Below are positions 25,144-32,152 of a DNA stretch of 37,090 nucleotides, in pieces (position 1 is the stretch's first letter; each line of letters begins with the position of its first letter). A program made the position numbers and the translations under genes. Source of the DNA: Deltaproteobacteria bacterium (GTDB lineage Bacteria > Desulfobacterota > Desulfobulbia > Desulfobulbales > Desulfocapsaceae); assembly GCA_024280265.1 (NCBI GenBank), contig JAJRQL010000050.1:1-37090 (forward strand), read 5' to 3'. A model generated the notes under the pieces. That model did not search any database. It was not told the DNA's origin and saw only the letters and a program-made list of their open reading frames with translations.

Positions 25144-26677
25144 AGACTTTTCTTCGCTGTTTGAGGTCTTTGCGGGCGGGCAGCTTACAGTGGTCCTTTC
25201 CGGAAAAATAGTTGAGCCAGGAGGAGGTTCTGTCGAGGGACCAGTCTTTCGGGGGGATAGGGTCAGTGCTGCTGATATTTCTGCTGTCAGGTTTTGGCCC
25301 TCTGTGATAACTGCGAACCCAGAAACAGCGACGTTCGTTGGGGTATACCTCACAAAAACCCTTATTGGAGCCGCCACAGGGGCCGTTCACCATTTTTTTT
25401 GGGCAACCGGATTGTGGACAGAGGTAAGATGAGGAGGCGAGGGTACAGTCACCACACATCCTGCAGTGAAAGAGGATTTTTTTACTGATATGCTCGATGA
25501 AGGTATAAAAACGGGTCAGGTACCTGTTGTTCAGGGAGCACGTACTGATTTTCATGGCAATGTTGAAAAGTGAACCGTCGGGACTGAAAACCTGGTTGTG
25601 AATAAAATGGTTCACCTTGTACAGCAAGGGCATGTGGCGTTTTTTTTCAGCTTTTCCAGATGTATCCAAAAGATACCAGGTAACTGGCTCAGGAAAGTGA
25701 ATTTGCTCCAGGTACTCTTTGCCATTCATTTTTTCTGCAGTATTCAGCAGGTATGAGATGGATTCAAAGTTCAGGTTGTTACCGCCGAGGTGTATTCCCG
25801 AGTATCCCATCTCCCGAAGAGCTGCTATCATGGCTGCTCCACGTTGCAGGCGTGCCTCTTCTCCCTTGTCCTCTGAGCCGGCCTCAGTTTCCATTTCCTG
25901 CAGCAGCTTGTCTGGAAAGATGACACCGGGAACGCGGCCCTGGTTCATTATACGGGCAACACTGAGACTGGGCACGAATATGTTTGCCATTACCGGAATG
26001 TTGATTTGATGCCCGTGCAGGAATGTGATGAGTTCACGGTACTTCTTGATATCGTAACCAAGTTGGCTGATAACAAACTGGGCGCCGCATTGAATTTTAG
26101 TGAGGAGTTTCACATATTGCCAGACTTGTTCCGACTCCAGGGTTTTAAACGGGGAGACCACACAACCTGCAAAAAAGTCCATCTTGGGGAGGTCCATAGC
26201 CTGGCCTGGGGCACCTTTTTTGACAGTAAAATTATGACGTAGTCTCTCAATAAGACTGAGTAGCTGGGGGGAGTCGAGGTCGAAAACAGGCATGGCCTGG
26301 CCCTGGAACCCGTATCGGGGAAAGTCTCCACCAAGGACAAGAAGGTTGAGGAGTTGATGGCGGTGGCACTCAAACAGCTGGCTTTCCGCCATGTTGCGAT
26401 TCTTGTCTTTCAGTGAGAAGTGGAGCAGGGGAGAAATGCCCATAGCCTGAATATCAAGGCCGAGTGATAAAGGGGAAAGGGCAGGATGGCCACCGGGGTT
26501 GTCGGTGATGGAAAAAGCCTTGATTCTGCCGTCACTTCTGGCATCTTCTGCAAGTTGCAGGATTTTTTCAAGTCTCTTGCCGCCGGAACCACGGCCGGGA
26601 ACCAGTTCATACGTTATGGTGAACTCACTGGCTGTAATGAGTGATTCGCGGAAAGTGTCTGGAACCGGTTGGGTCAT
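25142..26677 (-). CDS. Methylenetetrahydrofolate reductase fused to a MetV-like cysteine-rich domain
   Basis: The N-terminal ~300 residues form a MetF-type TIM barrel (FTITYELVPGRGSGGKRLEKIL, AFSITDNPGG, LLNLLVLGGDFPRYGFQG, QLGYDIKKYRELI, INIPVMANIFVPS). It reduces methylene-THF to methyl-THF. The C-terminal part (about 403-453) has eight cysteines in the MetV pattern: CRMCGDC, YLCPQSGCPKK, NGPCGG, GFCEVYPNERRC. In acetogens MetV is normally a separate small subunit that associates with MetF; here both are on one chain of 511 residues. The cysteines could bind zinc or an Fe-S cluster. With fhs in the same window this indicates a Wood-Ljungdahl methyl branch. AAGGAAT precedes the ATG. The last ~55 residues after the cysteine region are basic and unfamiliar. 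The electron donor is unknown. Confidence 0.88.
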   Translation of the reverse strand: MTQPVPDTFRESLITASEFTITYELVPGRGSGGKRLEKILQLAEDARSDGRIKAFSITDNPGGHPALSPLSLGLDIQAMGISPLLHFSLKDKNRNMAESQLFECHRHQLLNLLVLGGDFPRYGFQGQAMPVFDLDSPQLLSLIERLRHNFTVKKGAPGQAMDLPKMDFFAGCVVSPFKTLESEQVWQYVKLLTKIQCGAQFVISQLGYDIKKYRELITFLHGHQINIPVMANIFVPSLSVARIMNQGRVPGVIFPDKLLQEMETEAGSEDKGEEARLQRGAAMIAALREMGYSGIHLGGNNLNFESISYLLNTAEKMNGKEYLEQIHFPEPVTWYLLDTSGKAEKKRHMPLLYKVNHFIHNQVFSPDGSLFNIAMKISTCSLNNRYLTRFYTFIEHISKKILFHCRMCGDCTLASSSYLCPQSGCPKKMVNGPCGGSNKGFCEVYPNERRCFWVRSYHRGPKPDSRNISSTDPIPPKDWSLDRTSSWLNYFSGKDHCKLPARKDLKQRRKV

Positions 26678-26733
26678 TGGTGGTATTCCTTTTTTCCTTG
26701 CAGTTATCTGGATAGTGAGAATACATTGTATGC

Positions 26734-27807
26734 ATGAATGGTGAAAATGAAAATAAAATTATTTCTGTCATTAGCACTCTCCTGCTGAATAATGGAATAA
26801 CGAATCAGCGAAGCAATAAAAATCTGACAATCGCAACGCTTGCCGGTGATGGCTCCAGCAGGAAATCCTGGAGAGTCATGGAAGATGACAGGAGGCTTTG
26901 TCTTGCAGTCGCTCCTCCCTCAGATACCGCACAAGATCTGGCTGAAGCCAGGGCATCCCGCTTTATAGGGTTGCATCTTCTGAAAAAGGGTGTGCCGGTG
27001 CCGGAGCAGTATGGTTGGAATGAAGAGCATGGTGTCTTGCTTTTTGAGGACCTTGGGGATGAAAAACTCCATGATCGTGTTCAGGTAGCAAAAGAAACAG
27101 GACGCTGGTTGGAAGGTGTCAGGCCATTTTATGGCGCGACTGTTGTGGCTCTTGCTGAAATGCAGGTCTGTGGCGCGGATGGATTTGATCCGGATTGGTG
27201 TTGGGACAGTCCCTGTTATGATAAAACAGTTATGCTTGAGAGGGAGTCTGATTACTTCCTCCGTGCTTTCTGGAAAGAGTATCTTGGCAGGGAGGAACCC
27301 GTTGGTTTGCGCGAAGAATTTGGGCAGATAGCCAAACAGGCAGCATTAATTTCAGCGGGTTATTTTCTGCACCGGGATTTTCAGTCGCGTAATATAATGA
27401 TGCATGAGGACAGACCCTGTTTCATTGATTGTCAAGGTGGCCGTATGGGCCCCCTTGCCTATGACCTTGCGTCTCTGCTCATTGACCCGTATGCTGCTTT
27501 GCCTTTTGACTTTCAGGAAGAATTGCTGGATATCTATCTGGATCGAATAGAAACGCTTATTTCAGTGAATCGAAAAGCATTTGTTGAGGAGTACCTTCTC
27601 CTTGCCATGCAGAGAAATCTGCAGATTGTGGGAGCATTTTCCTTTCTCAGCCAGCAGCGTCATAAGGTGTTTTTTGAGCAGTTTTTACAGCCTGCGCTCT
27701 CTTCCTTAAACAGCCTTGCGGAGTGTGAATTGTTTGCCGGGATGGAGGTCCTGAAAAAGACAGTGCGGACGGCCGTTACGTTGCTTCCCAAAGTGGGGAG
27801 ACATTGA
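26734..27807 (+). CDS. Aminoglycoside-phosphotransferase-fold kinase (AmgK-like)
   Basis: The 357 residues form a small-molecule kinase of the APH/choline-kinase fold. The catalytic loop is YFLHRDFQSRNIMMHEDRP and the metal-binding segment is CFIDCQGGRMGPLAYDLASLLIDPY. An N-terminal nucleotide region carries LAGDGSSRKSWRV and LLFEDLGDEKL. The combination of HRDFQSRN with GPLAYDLASLLIDPY resembles the AmgK-type anomeric sugar kinases used in cell-wall sugar recycling more than true antibiotic-resistance APH enzymes, so a resistance function should not be assumed. No MurU-type partner is adjacent. Divergent from the MetF-MetV gene with a 56-bp shared upstream region; the ribosome-binding site is weak. 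Substrate is unknown. Confidence 0.75.
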   Translation: MNGENENKIISVISTLLLNNGITNQRSNKNLTIATLAGDGSSRKSWRVMEDDRRLCLAVAPPSDTAQDLAEARASRFIGLHLLKKGVPVPEQYGWNEEHGVLLFEDLGDEKLHDRVQVAKETGRWLEGVRPFYGATVVALAEMQVCGADGFDPDWCWDSPCYDKTVMLERESDYFLRAFWKEYLGREEPVGLREEFGQIAKQAALISAGYFLHRDFQSRNIMMHEDRPCFIDCQGGRMGPLAYDLASLLIDPYAALPFDFQEELLDIYLDRIETLISVNRKAFVEEYLLLAMQRNLQIVGAFSFLSQQRHKVFFEQFLQPALSSLNSLAECELFAGMEVLKKTVRTAVTLLPKVGRH

Positions 27808-27818
27808 TGTCGTCTGTG

Positions 27819-27895
27819 TGGTACACCCAGCAGGATTCGAACCTGCGACTCCCAGGTTCGAAGCCTGGTGCTCTATCCAGCTGAGCTATGGGTGC
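27819..27895 (-). tRNA. tRNA-Arg (anticodon UCG)
   Basis: On the minus strand the sequence folds as a complete cloverleaf. The acceptor arm GCACCCA/TGGGTGT has one G-U pair at its base. It has a D arm GCTC/GAGC, an anticodon stem CCAGG/CCTGG with loop CTTCGAA (anticodon TCG, reading CGA), a T arm GCAGG/CCTGC with loop TTCGAAT, discriminator A and an encoded CCA end. Length is 77 nt. It lies just downstream of the ClC gene on the same strand. Confidence 0.95.
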
Positions 27896-27993
27896 ACTTT
27901 TTACAGATGACGGAGACTGTATCTCCAATAAAACTGCGTTTAAAAATAATCCAATCCCCGACCCTTGTCAATCCAGCCAGTGAAGATTCCTGT

Positions 27994-29775
27994 TTACCCT
28001 CCACAGGTGATCCGGATCGTTTCTGCCTTCTCGCTGATTCCTTTTTTCAAAACTTCATGGTTATAGGCAGCGATTACATCGCGGCGCTTCAACATCCCCA
28101 CCACCCATTTATTTTCAAGGTCCTCAACCACCGGGATTTCTTCAATCCCTTTTACATCAAAGAGTTCCATGGCAGTGTATAGTGAATCGTCTGGCGTTAG
28201 CATGATTACATCCCGAGAACAGATACCACCCACCAGGTAGCAGACCCGTTCTTCTTCTGCCCGGTGCAGGATGTTTTTTACGTCCTGCATGGAGATGATG
28301 CCAGTCATTCTGCCTGAATCGTCAACCACAGGAAAGTAAAAACTGTCTTTTGCCATTCTGAATATTTCAAGAAGATGATTGATGTTTGCCCGTTCCGAGA
28401 TGAAATCAACATCTTCCGTGATGGCCTTACCCACCCGAATGGACTTCATGATTGCCGCTTCTCGTCCTTCGTGGATATCAATACCTTCTCTTGTGAAGTC
28501 AACGGTATCAATGGAATCGTGATTGAATTTTTTGGCAACCATAACCCCGATGATAGAAGTGAGCATGATGGGGATAATAATAAGGTAATTACCTGTCATT
28601 TCAAAGAGAAGGAAGATCGCTGTCATCGGTGCGTGGGTTGATGCGGCAAGAAATGCTCCGATACCAACAGTTGCATATGCACCCGGGTCTGCTGTAAATG
28701 ATGGGAAAACCAGATTGGCAACATGGCCAAAACAACCACCGATCATGGCCCCGATAAACAGTGCTGGGGCAAAGACGCCGCCGGCACCTCCTGAACCAAG
28801 GGTAATGGAAGTCGCGATGATTTTGAGGAAAATGAGAGCAAAGAGGATGGAAATGGCGCCTTCACCATTCAGTACAGTTTCGATAAATCCGTATCCATCA
28901 CCCATGATTTGAGGGTAGGCCATGGCAATACAACCTATGAGAAAGGCACCGGTAATGGGTTTCAGCTGTGGGTGGATAGGGAGTGTCTCGTACTTGTCAC
29001 GAATCCAGTAAAAAATGCGAATATAAAATACTGCAATCAACCCGATGATAAGTGCCATGAGGCTGTAAAGCGGGATTTCAACAAAGGGGTTGACCATAAA
29101 ATAATCGGGAATGGGGAAGGCCGGAGTCTCACCGTAATAGGCACGGGTGACAACGGTAGAGATTGCAGATGCGATGACCAGTGCTGCAAAGGAAGATATC
29201 TCAAAGGTTCCGAGAAGGACTATTTCCGAGGCAAAGAAAATACCAGCAATGGGGGCATTGAACATTCCGGCAATACCACCTGCAGCTCCTGCGGCAATAT
29301 AGACTTTCATCCTGCTGCCGGAAACCCTGAAAAACTTGCCCACCTGTGATCCTGCTGCCCCGCCAATGGCGGCAATGGGCCCCTCAACTCCCGCCGAATT
29401 CCCTGTGCCGATGGTGAGTGCAGTGGTGATGATTTTAAGGGCAATGGTTCTTGCTTTGATGTAGCCGCCTTCAAGGTTTACTTTACGTAAAAATTTCGTA
29501 AACCCGTAACCGTTTACTTCTCCGGGAAAAAGCAGTGACAGAGGGATGAGAAGAATCATGCCGCTGATGGGGATGAGAGGGAGCAGCAGCAGATGCCAGC
29601 CGCCCTGTTCAATGCCAAGCAATCCTTTTCCGCCTTCCATAAAAATGGTGTCAACCCAGTGTACAACGGTTCGGAAAATAATGTTGCACACACCTGCCAG
29701 AAGGCCAATAACAGTGGCAATAATCATCATGCCGGTGTTTTCCCATGGCATGAATTTACGGAGGTGGGTTTTCAT
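27994..29775 (-). CDS. ClC-family chloride channel/antiporter with C-terminal CBS pair
   Basis: A polytopic inner-membrane protein of 593 residues. The ClC selectivity segments are present: GTGNSAGVEGPIAAIGG, whose EGP glutamate corresponds to the gating residue, and GSGGAGGVFAPALFIGAMIGG. The membrane part (about residues 15-430) is followed by two CBS domains (about 455-575; YFPVVDDSGRMTGIISMQDV and EIPVVEDLENKWVVGMLKRRDVIAAY), which usually bind adenine nucleotides and modulate transport. It may be a channel or a proton-coupled antiporter; the proton-glutamate position was not resolved by eye. Translation is coupled to the upstream HD-hydrolase gene by a 4-nt overlap, and tRNA-Arg follows. 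Confidence 0.9.
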   Translation of the reverse strand: MKTHLRKFMPWENTGMMIIATVIGLLAGVCNIIFRTVVHWVDTIFMEGGKGLLGIEQGGWHLLLLPLIPISGMILLIPLSLLFPGEVNGYGFTKFLRKVNLEGGYIKARTIALKIITTALTIGTGNSAGVEGPIAAIGGAAGSQVGKFFRVSGSRMKVYIAAGAAGGIAGMFNAPIAGIFFASEIVLLGTFEISSFAALVIASAISTVVTRAYYGETPAFPIPDYFMVNPFVEIPLYSLMALIIGLIAVFYIRIFYWIRDKYETLPIHPQLKPITGAFLIGCIAMAYPQIMGDGYGFIETVLNGEGAISILFALIFLKIIATSITLGSGGAGGVFAPALFIGAMIGGCFGHVANLVFPSFTADPGAYATVGIGAFLAASTHAPMTAIFLLFEMTGNYLIIIPIMLTSIIGVMVAKKFNHDSIDTVDFTREGIDIHEGREAAIMKSIRVGKAITEDVDFISERANINHLLEIFRMAKDSFYFPVVDDSGRMTGIISMQDVKNILHRAEEERVCYLVGGICSRDVIMLTPDDSLYTAMELFDVKGIEEIPVVEDLENKWVVGMLKRRDVIAAYNHEVLKKGISEKAETIRITCGG

Positions 29776-30956
29776 TGTTTTTCCGGTATTTTGCAGCCGA
29801 CACTTGCAGCCTGTTTCAGGAAGAAATCATCTGTCATCCCGGCGATATAATCGCAGACCATTGCTGCGGGGGCATGGGATGCAAGATAGCCTGCATCCAT
29901 GTCTGTCATCAGGTCGACGGGTTTTGTTGCTTCTCCTTTTAACAGTTGTGACAGGTAGTGTTCAAAAAGGGTCTCGTAACAGTTCCTGACAAGAGGAAGA
30001 TTGCTTTTTGTTTTGGGGTGAAGATAAATGTTTTTGTAATTAAAGGTTTTTAACTCCTGAAGATAATCCGCCACCTTCCGGGAAAACCCTATGTGGCCTG
30101 TTCCTTCGTTACTGCTTTGCGGGACACGACTGTTGCTGATAAGATCCGTGACCAGAGTGTACACGATTTCTCCATTGGTGCTGCCAAGATGCGATCTGCA
30201 TGTGGCGGGTATATCGTCACGTTTTATGAGGGAAAGTAGAATGGCATCTTCAATATCTCGCCCAATGTAAGCGACTGTGTCAGCCATACGGACGACACAG
30301 CCCTCCAGAGTCATGGGGGCAAGTTTGTATTTTGGGTTCTTTTTTTTCTTTTCCAGTTCAGCGTCAAAACCATCGAAATCCCTGGCAGGGCAGGGGGCAA
30401 TTCGGTTGGCATGAATCTCCCCGTCGTGACAGAGGATACCATCCAGAGTCTGTAGTGACAGATTCCAGCCACGTCCCTTTCGTTCAAGGTGATCAAGAAA
30501 GCGTACGGACTGAATATTGTGCTGAAATGGAGGCAGGTCATGTTTTATGCAGAGGTCTGCCAGAAAACTTTCACCGTCATGGCCAAATGGTGCATGGCCG
30601 ATGTCGTGGCCAAGTGCAATGGCTTCTATGAGGTCCTCGTTGAGTCCCAGAAAGCGTCCTATGGTTCGGGCAATCCGAGAAACAAGTTGTACGTGAAGTA
30701 CCCGGTGGGTGATATGGTCGTTTGAAACCAGGCAAAACACCTGGGTCTTGTCAATGTATCTGGTGTAGGCTCGGGAGTGTATGATGCGGTCAGCATCGAG
30801 ACTGAAGGCCTGGCGATAACCAAGGCGAGACTCTTTTTTTCGGCGCTTGGCAGCCGTTGAACGAGTTGCCGCCCATGATAGTCGTTTCTCTTCCAGCCTG
30901 TTGAGGTTGTCAAGGGTCGGGAGGAGGGTGTTGTGTGCTGGAGCTGCCTGTGTCAT
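29772..30956 (-). CDS. dGTPase-like HD-domain nucleotide triphosphohydrolase
   Basis: HD-superfamily deoxynucleotide triphosphohydrolases cleave dNTPs to the deoxynucleoside and tripolyphosphate, helping to control dNTP pools. The 394 residues open with a SRLGYRQAFSLDADRIIHSRAYTRYIDKTQVF segment typical of the dGTPase family. The metal-binding HD residues follow in THRVLHVQLVSRIARTIGRF and EAIALGHDIGHAPFGHDGE, with the later aspartate in VRMADTVAYIGRDIEDA. Length suits the shorter dGTPase-like subgroup rather than E. coli Dgt (about 505). There is no Shine-Dalgarno sequence before the ATG; a sigma-54-like element ends only 6 nt upstream. It overlaps the ClC gene by 4 nt. The 253-bp gap upstream contains no gene that I can support. 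Confidence 0.87.
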   Translation of the reverse strand: MTQAAPAHNTLLPTLDNLNRLEEKRLSWAATRSTAAKRRKKESRLGYRQAFSLDADRIIHSRAYTRYIDKTQVFCLVSNDHITHRVLHVQLVSRIARTIGRFLGLNEDLIEAIALGHDIGHAPFGHDGESFLADLCIKHDLPPFQHNIQSVRFLDHLERKGRGWNLSLQTLDGILCHDGEIHANRIAPCPARDFDGFDAELEKKKKNPKYKLAPMTLEGCVVRMADTVAYIGRDIEDAILLSLIKRDDIPATCRSHLGSTNGEIVYTLVTDLISNSRVPQSSNEGTGHIGFSRKVADYLQELKTFNYKNIYLHPKTKSNLPLVRNCYETLFEHYLSQLLKGEATKPVDLMTDMDAGYLASHAPAAMVCDYIAGMTDDFFLKQAASVGCKIPEKQ

Positions 30957-30960
30957 TTTT

Positions 30961-30977
30961 TTGCAAAGGGGGTGCCT
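30961..30977 (-). promoter_or_regulatory. Possible sigma-54 (-24/-12) element
   Basis: On the minus strand the sequence reads AGGCAC-CCCCT-TTGCAA, matching GGCAC-N5-TTGC with the required 10 bases between the GG and GC doublets. It is so close to the HD-hydrolase ATG (30956) that transcription would start inside the coding region. This argues against it being that gene's promoter unless the true translation start lies further in. Confidence 0.25.
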
Positions 30978-31209
30978 GCTGAAAGAATCCTCAAAGCAAA
31001 ATCGTTTGAAGATCCATTACATGTGATAAACAGAAAAAATCTTTCCGTTGCCTTGGTAAAGACCGAAATCAAATATTATACCAGACTGAGTGGAAAAAGC
31101 ACGTTTTGCTCCAGGCCATCTGCTAAAAATGGTTTTTTTCCCTTGAGAGTGTGGTAGAATTGTAGCAGTTACTTCTGTGTTGATAAAAATGTAACCGGAG
31201 AGATCTGCT

Positions 31210-31428
31210 GTGAAAGTATCCATAGAATATTGTGCAAAATGAAACTACAAACCCCGTGCTTCCAGTCTGGAAGAGGAGCTTGAAAAAGAATTTGGTGCCG
31301 AAGTTGAGCTCATAGCATCCGATGGCGGTGTCTATGAGGTTGTGGTTGATGGGAAAAATATATTTTCCAAAAAGGCCATTGGGCGTTTCCCTGAAGATGG
31401 TGAGGTTATCACGCTTATTCGAGGCTGA
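31210..31428 (+). CDS. SelW-like (Rdx family) selenoprotein with in-frame UGA
   Basis: Reading through the TGA at 31240-31242 as selenocysteine gives a 72-residue protein that starts MKVSIEYCAKU and carries the Rdx/SelW features: the C-x-x-U redox motif (C8, U11), then YKPRASSLEEELEKEFGAEV, a VYEVVVDGKNIFSKK strand and GRFPEDGEV near the end. This is a small cytoplasmic thioredoxin-like fold thought to act in thiol redox reactions. Start: GTG at 31210, with GGAG at 31197-31200 nine bases before it. A 6-bp hairpin follows the UGA at the spacing expected for a bacterial SECIS. Standard ORF finding breaks the gene at the UGA into two pieces too short to be called. Decoding needs SelA, SelB, SelC and SelD elsewhere in the genome. 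The gene converges on the DtxR-type gene. Confidence 0.85.
31259..31273 (+). promoter_or_regulatory. Bacterial SECIS hairpin
   Basis: CTTCCA (31259-31264) pairs perfectly with TGGAAG (31268-31273) around the loop GTC. The loop G lies 23 bases after the last base of the UGA, and a G at the first loop position fits the bacterial SECIS consensus recognised by SelB (guanosine among the first two loop bases, 16-37 nt from the UGA). It lies inside the coding sequence, as bacterial SECIS elements do. Confidence 0.65.
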
Positions 31429-31449
31429 TGGACGCTGTGGAGTAACCGG

Positions 31450-31956
31450 TTAGTCCCTGTCACCCTGAACAGTACACGAAGAAATACACTCGTCGCAGTT
31501 GCTTCGCGTTTTGCCGTGTTTGTAGTAATCGGCAAACCCCTGGAGCAGATCGCCTCCTCCCCGGGGACATGCCTGCAGGAAATCAATGAAAGATATCATT
31601 CTGGCGATAACTTCTGGCGGTGCTGCATGCTCCACCCTGCAGGCACTTTCTTCTGCTGTTTTAGTGTCAATTGCCAGGACTTCAATGAAAAATCGTTTCA
31701 GGGCGTCATGGCGAAAGATCACATCTTCTGCTGTCTGTTTACCAAGTTGTGTCAGGGTAATTGGTTCGTAAGGGGCGTAGTGGATCAGTTCTTTTTTGGA
31801 TAAGGTACGCAGTGCCTCGGTTACTGATGCTCTGCTTACACTGAGACGGGTGGCAATATCTTTACTTCTTGCCACCTGGTTTACGGAAATAATGTGATAG
31901 ATAGCTTCAATGTAGTCTTCCAGGCTGGCTGTGAGAGGAACTGTTTGAGTGGGCAT
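31450..31956 (-). CDS. DtxR/MntR-family metal-dependent transcriptional repressor
   Basis: The family represses iron- or manganese-uptake genes when bound to Fe2+ or Mn2+. The 168 residues include an N-terminal winged helix (SLEDYIEAIYHI; DIATRLSVSRASVTEALRTLSKKELI) and a dimerisation/metal domain with RHDALKRFFIEVL and ESACRVEHA, the usual ligand positions. There is no SH3-like FeoA domain, so the size is MntR-like. It ends in an unusual cysteine-bearing tail (ACPRGGG...NCDECISSC). I start at the ATG at 31956; an in-frame TTG at 32001 would add 15 residues. It is alone on its strand, 21 nt from the end of the convergent selenoprotein gene. The regulated genes are not in view, and which metal it senses is open. 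Confidence 0.85.
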   Translation of the reverse strand: MPTQTVPLTASLEDYIEAIYHIISVNQVARSKDIATRLSVSRASVTEALRTLSKKELIHYAPYEPITLTQLGKQTAEDVIFRHDALKRFFIEVLAIDTKTAEESACRVEHAAPPEVIARMISFIDFLQACPRGGGDLLQGFADYYKHGKTRSNCDECISSCTVQGDRD

Positions 31957-32074
31957 ATCTTTTATCTGTCTCTGAGATGGAGGAAAGAGTGATGTGGCCA
32001 AACGGCAGGAGAGAGCTCCAGCAGTCTTTCTGATAAAGTACCCTTGTTTGGTGACATCGTCAAGTTTGACAAGC

Positions 32075-32111
32075 TCGTAAGAACCTGAAATTGTAGATGG
32101 CTAAGTAAAAA
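32075..32111. repeat. Inverted half copy of the MITE-type repeat
   Basis: Its reverse complement matches 35 of 37 bases at 25058-25094, and the match extends on both sides (AGCTTTTT before, GCTTGTC after). It lies about 40 nt upstream of recN. Next to it, GTCAA-GT-TTGAC (32059-32070) forms a small dyad. There is no second terminal arm, so it is a half copy. Confidence 0.65.
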
Positions 32112-32152
32112 GCTTTAGAGATTGAGCGAAACAACAATGGATGACGGTAACT

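Noticed and set aside
26734-27807. Antibiotic resistance gene because of its aminoglycoside-phosphotransferase fold
   Set aside because: The motif context (HRDFQSRN with GPLAYDLASLLIDPY) fits housekeeping sugar-kinase relatives better, and there are no mobile-element or resistance neighbours.
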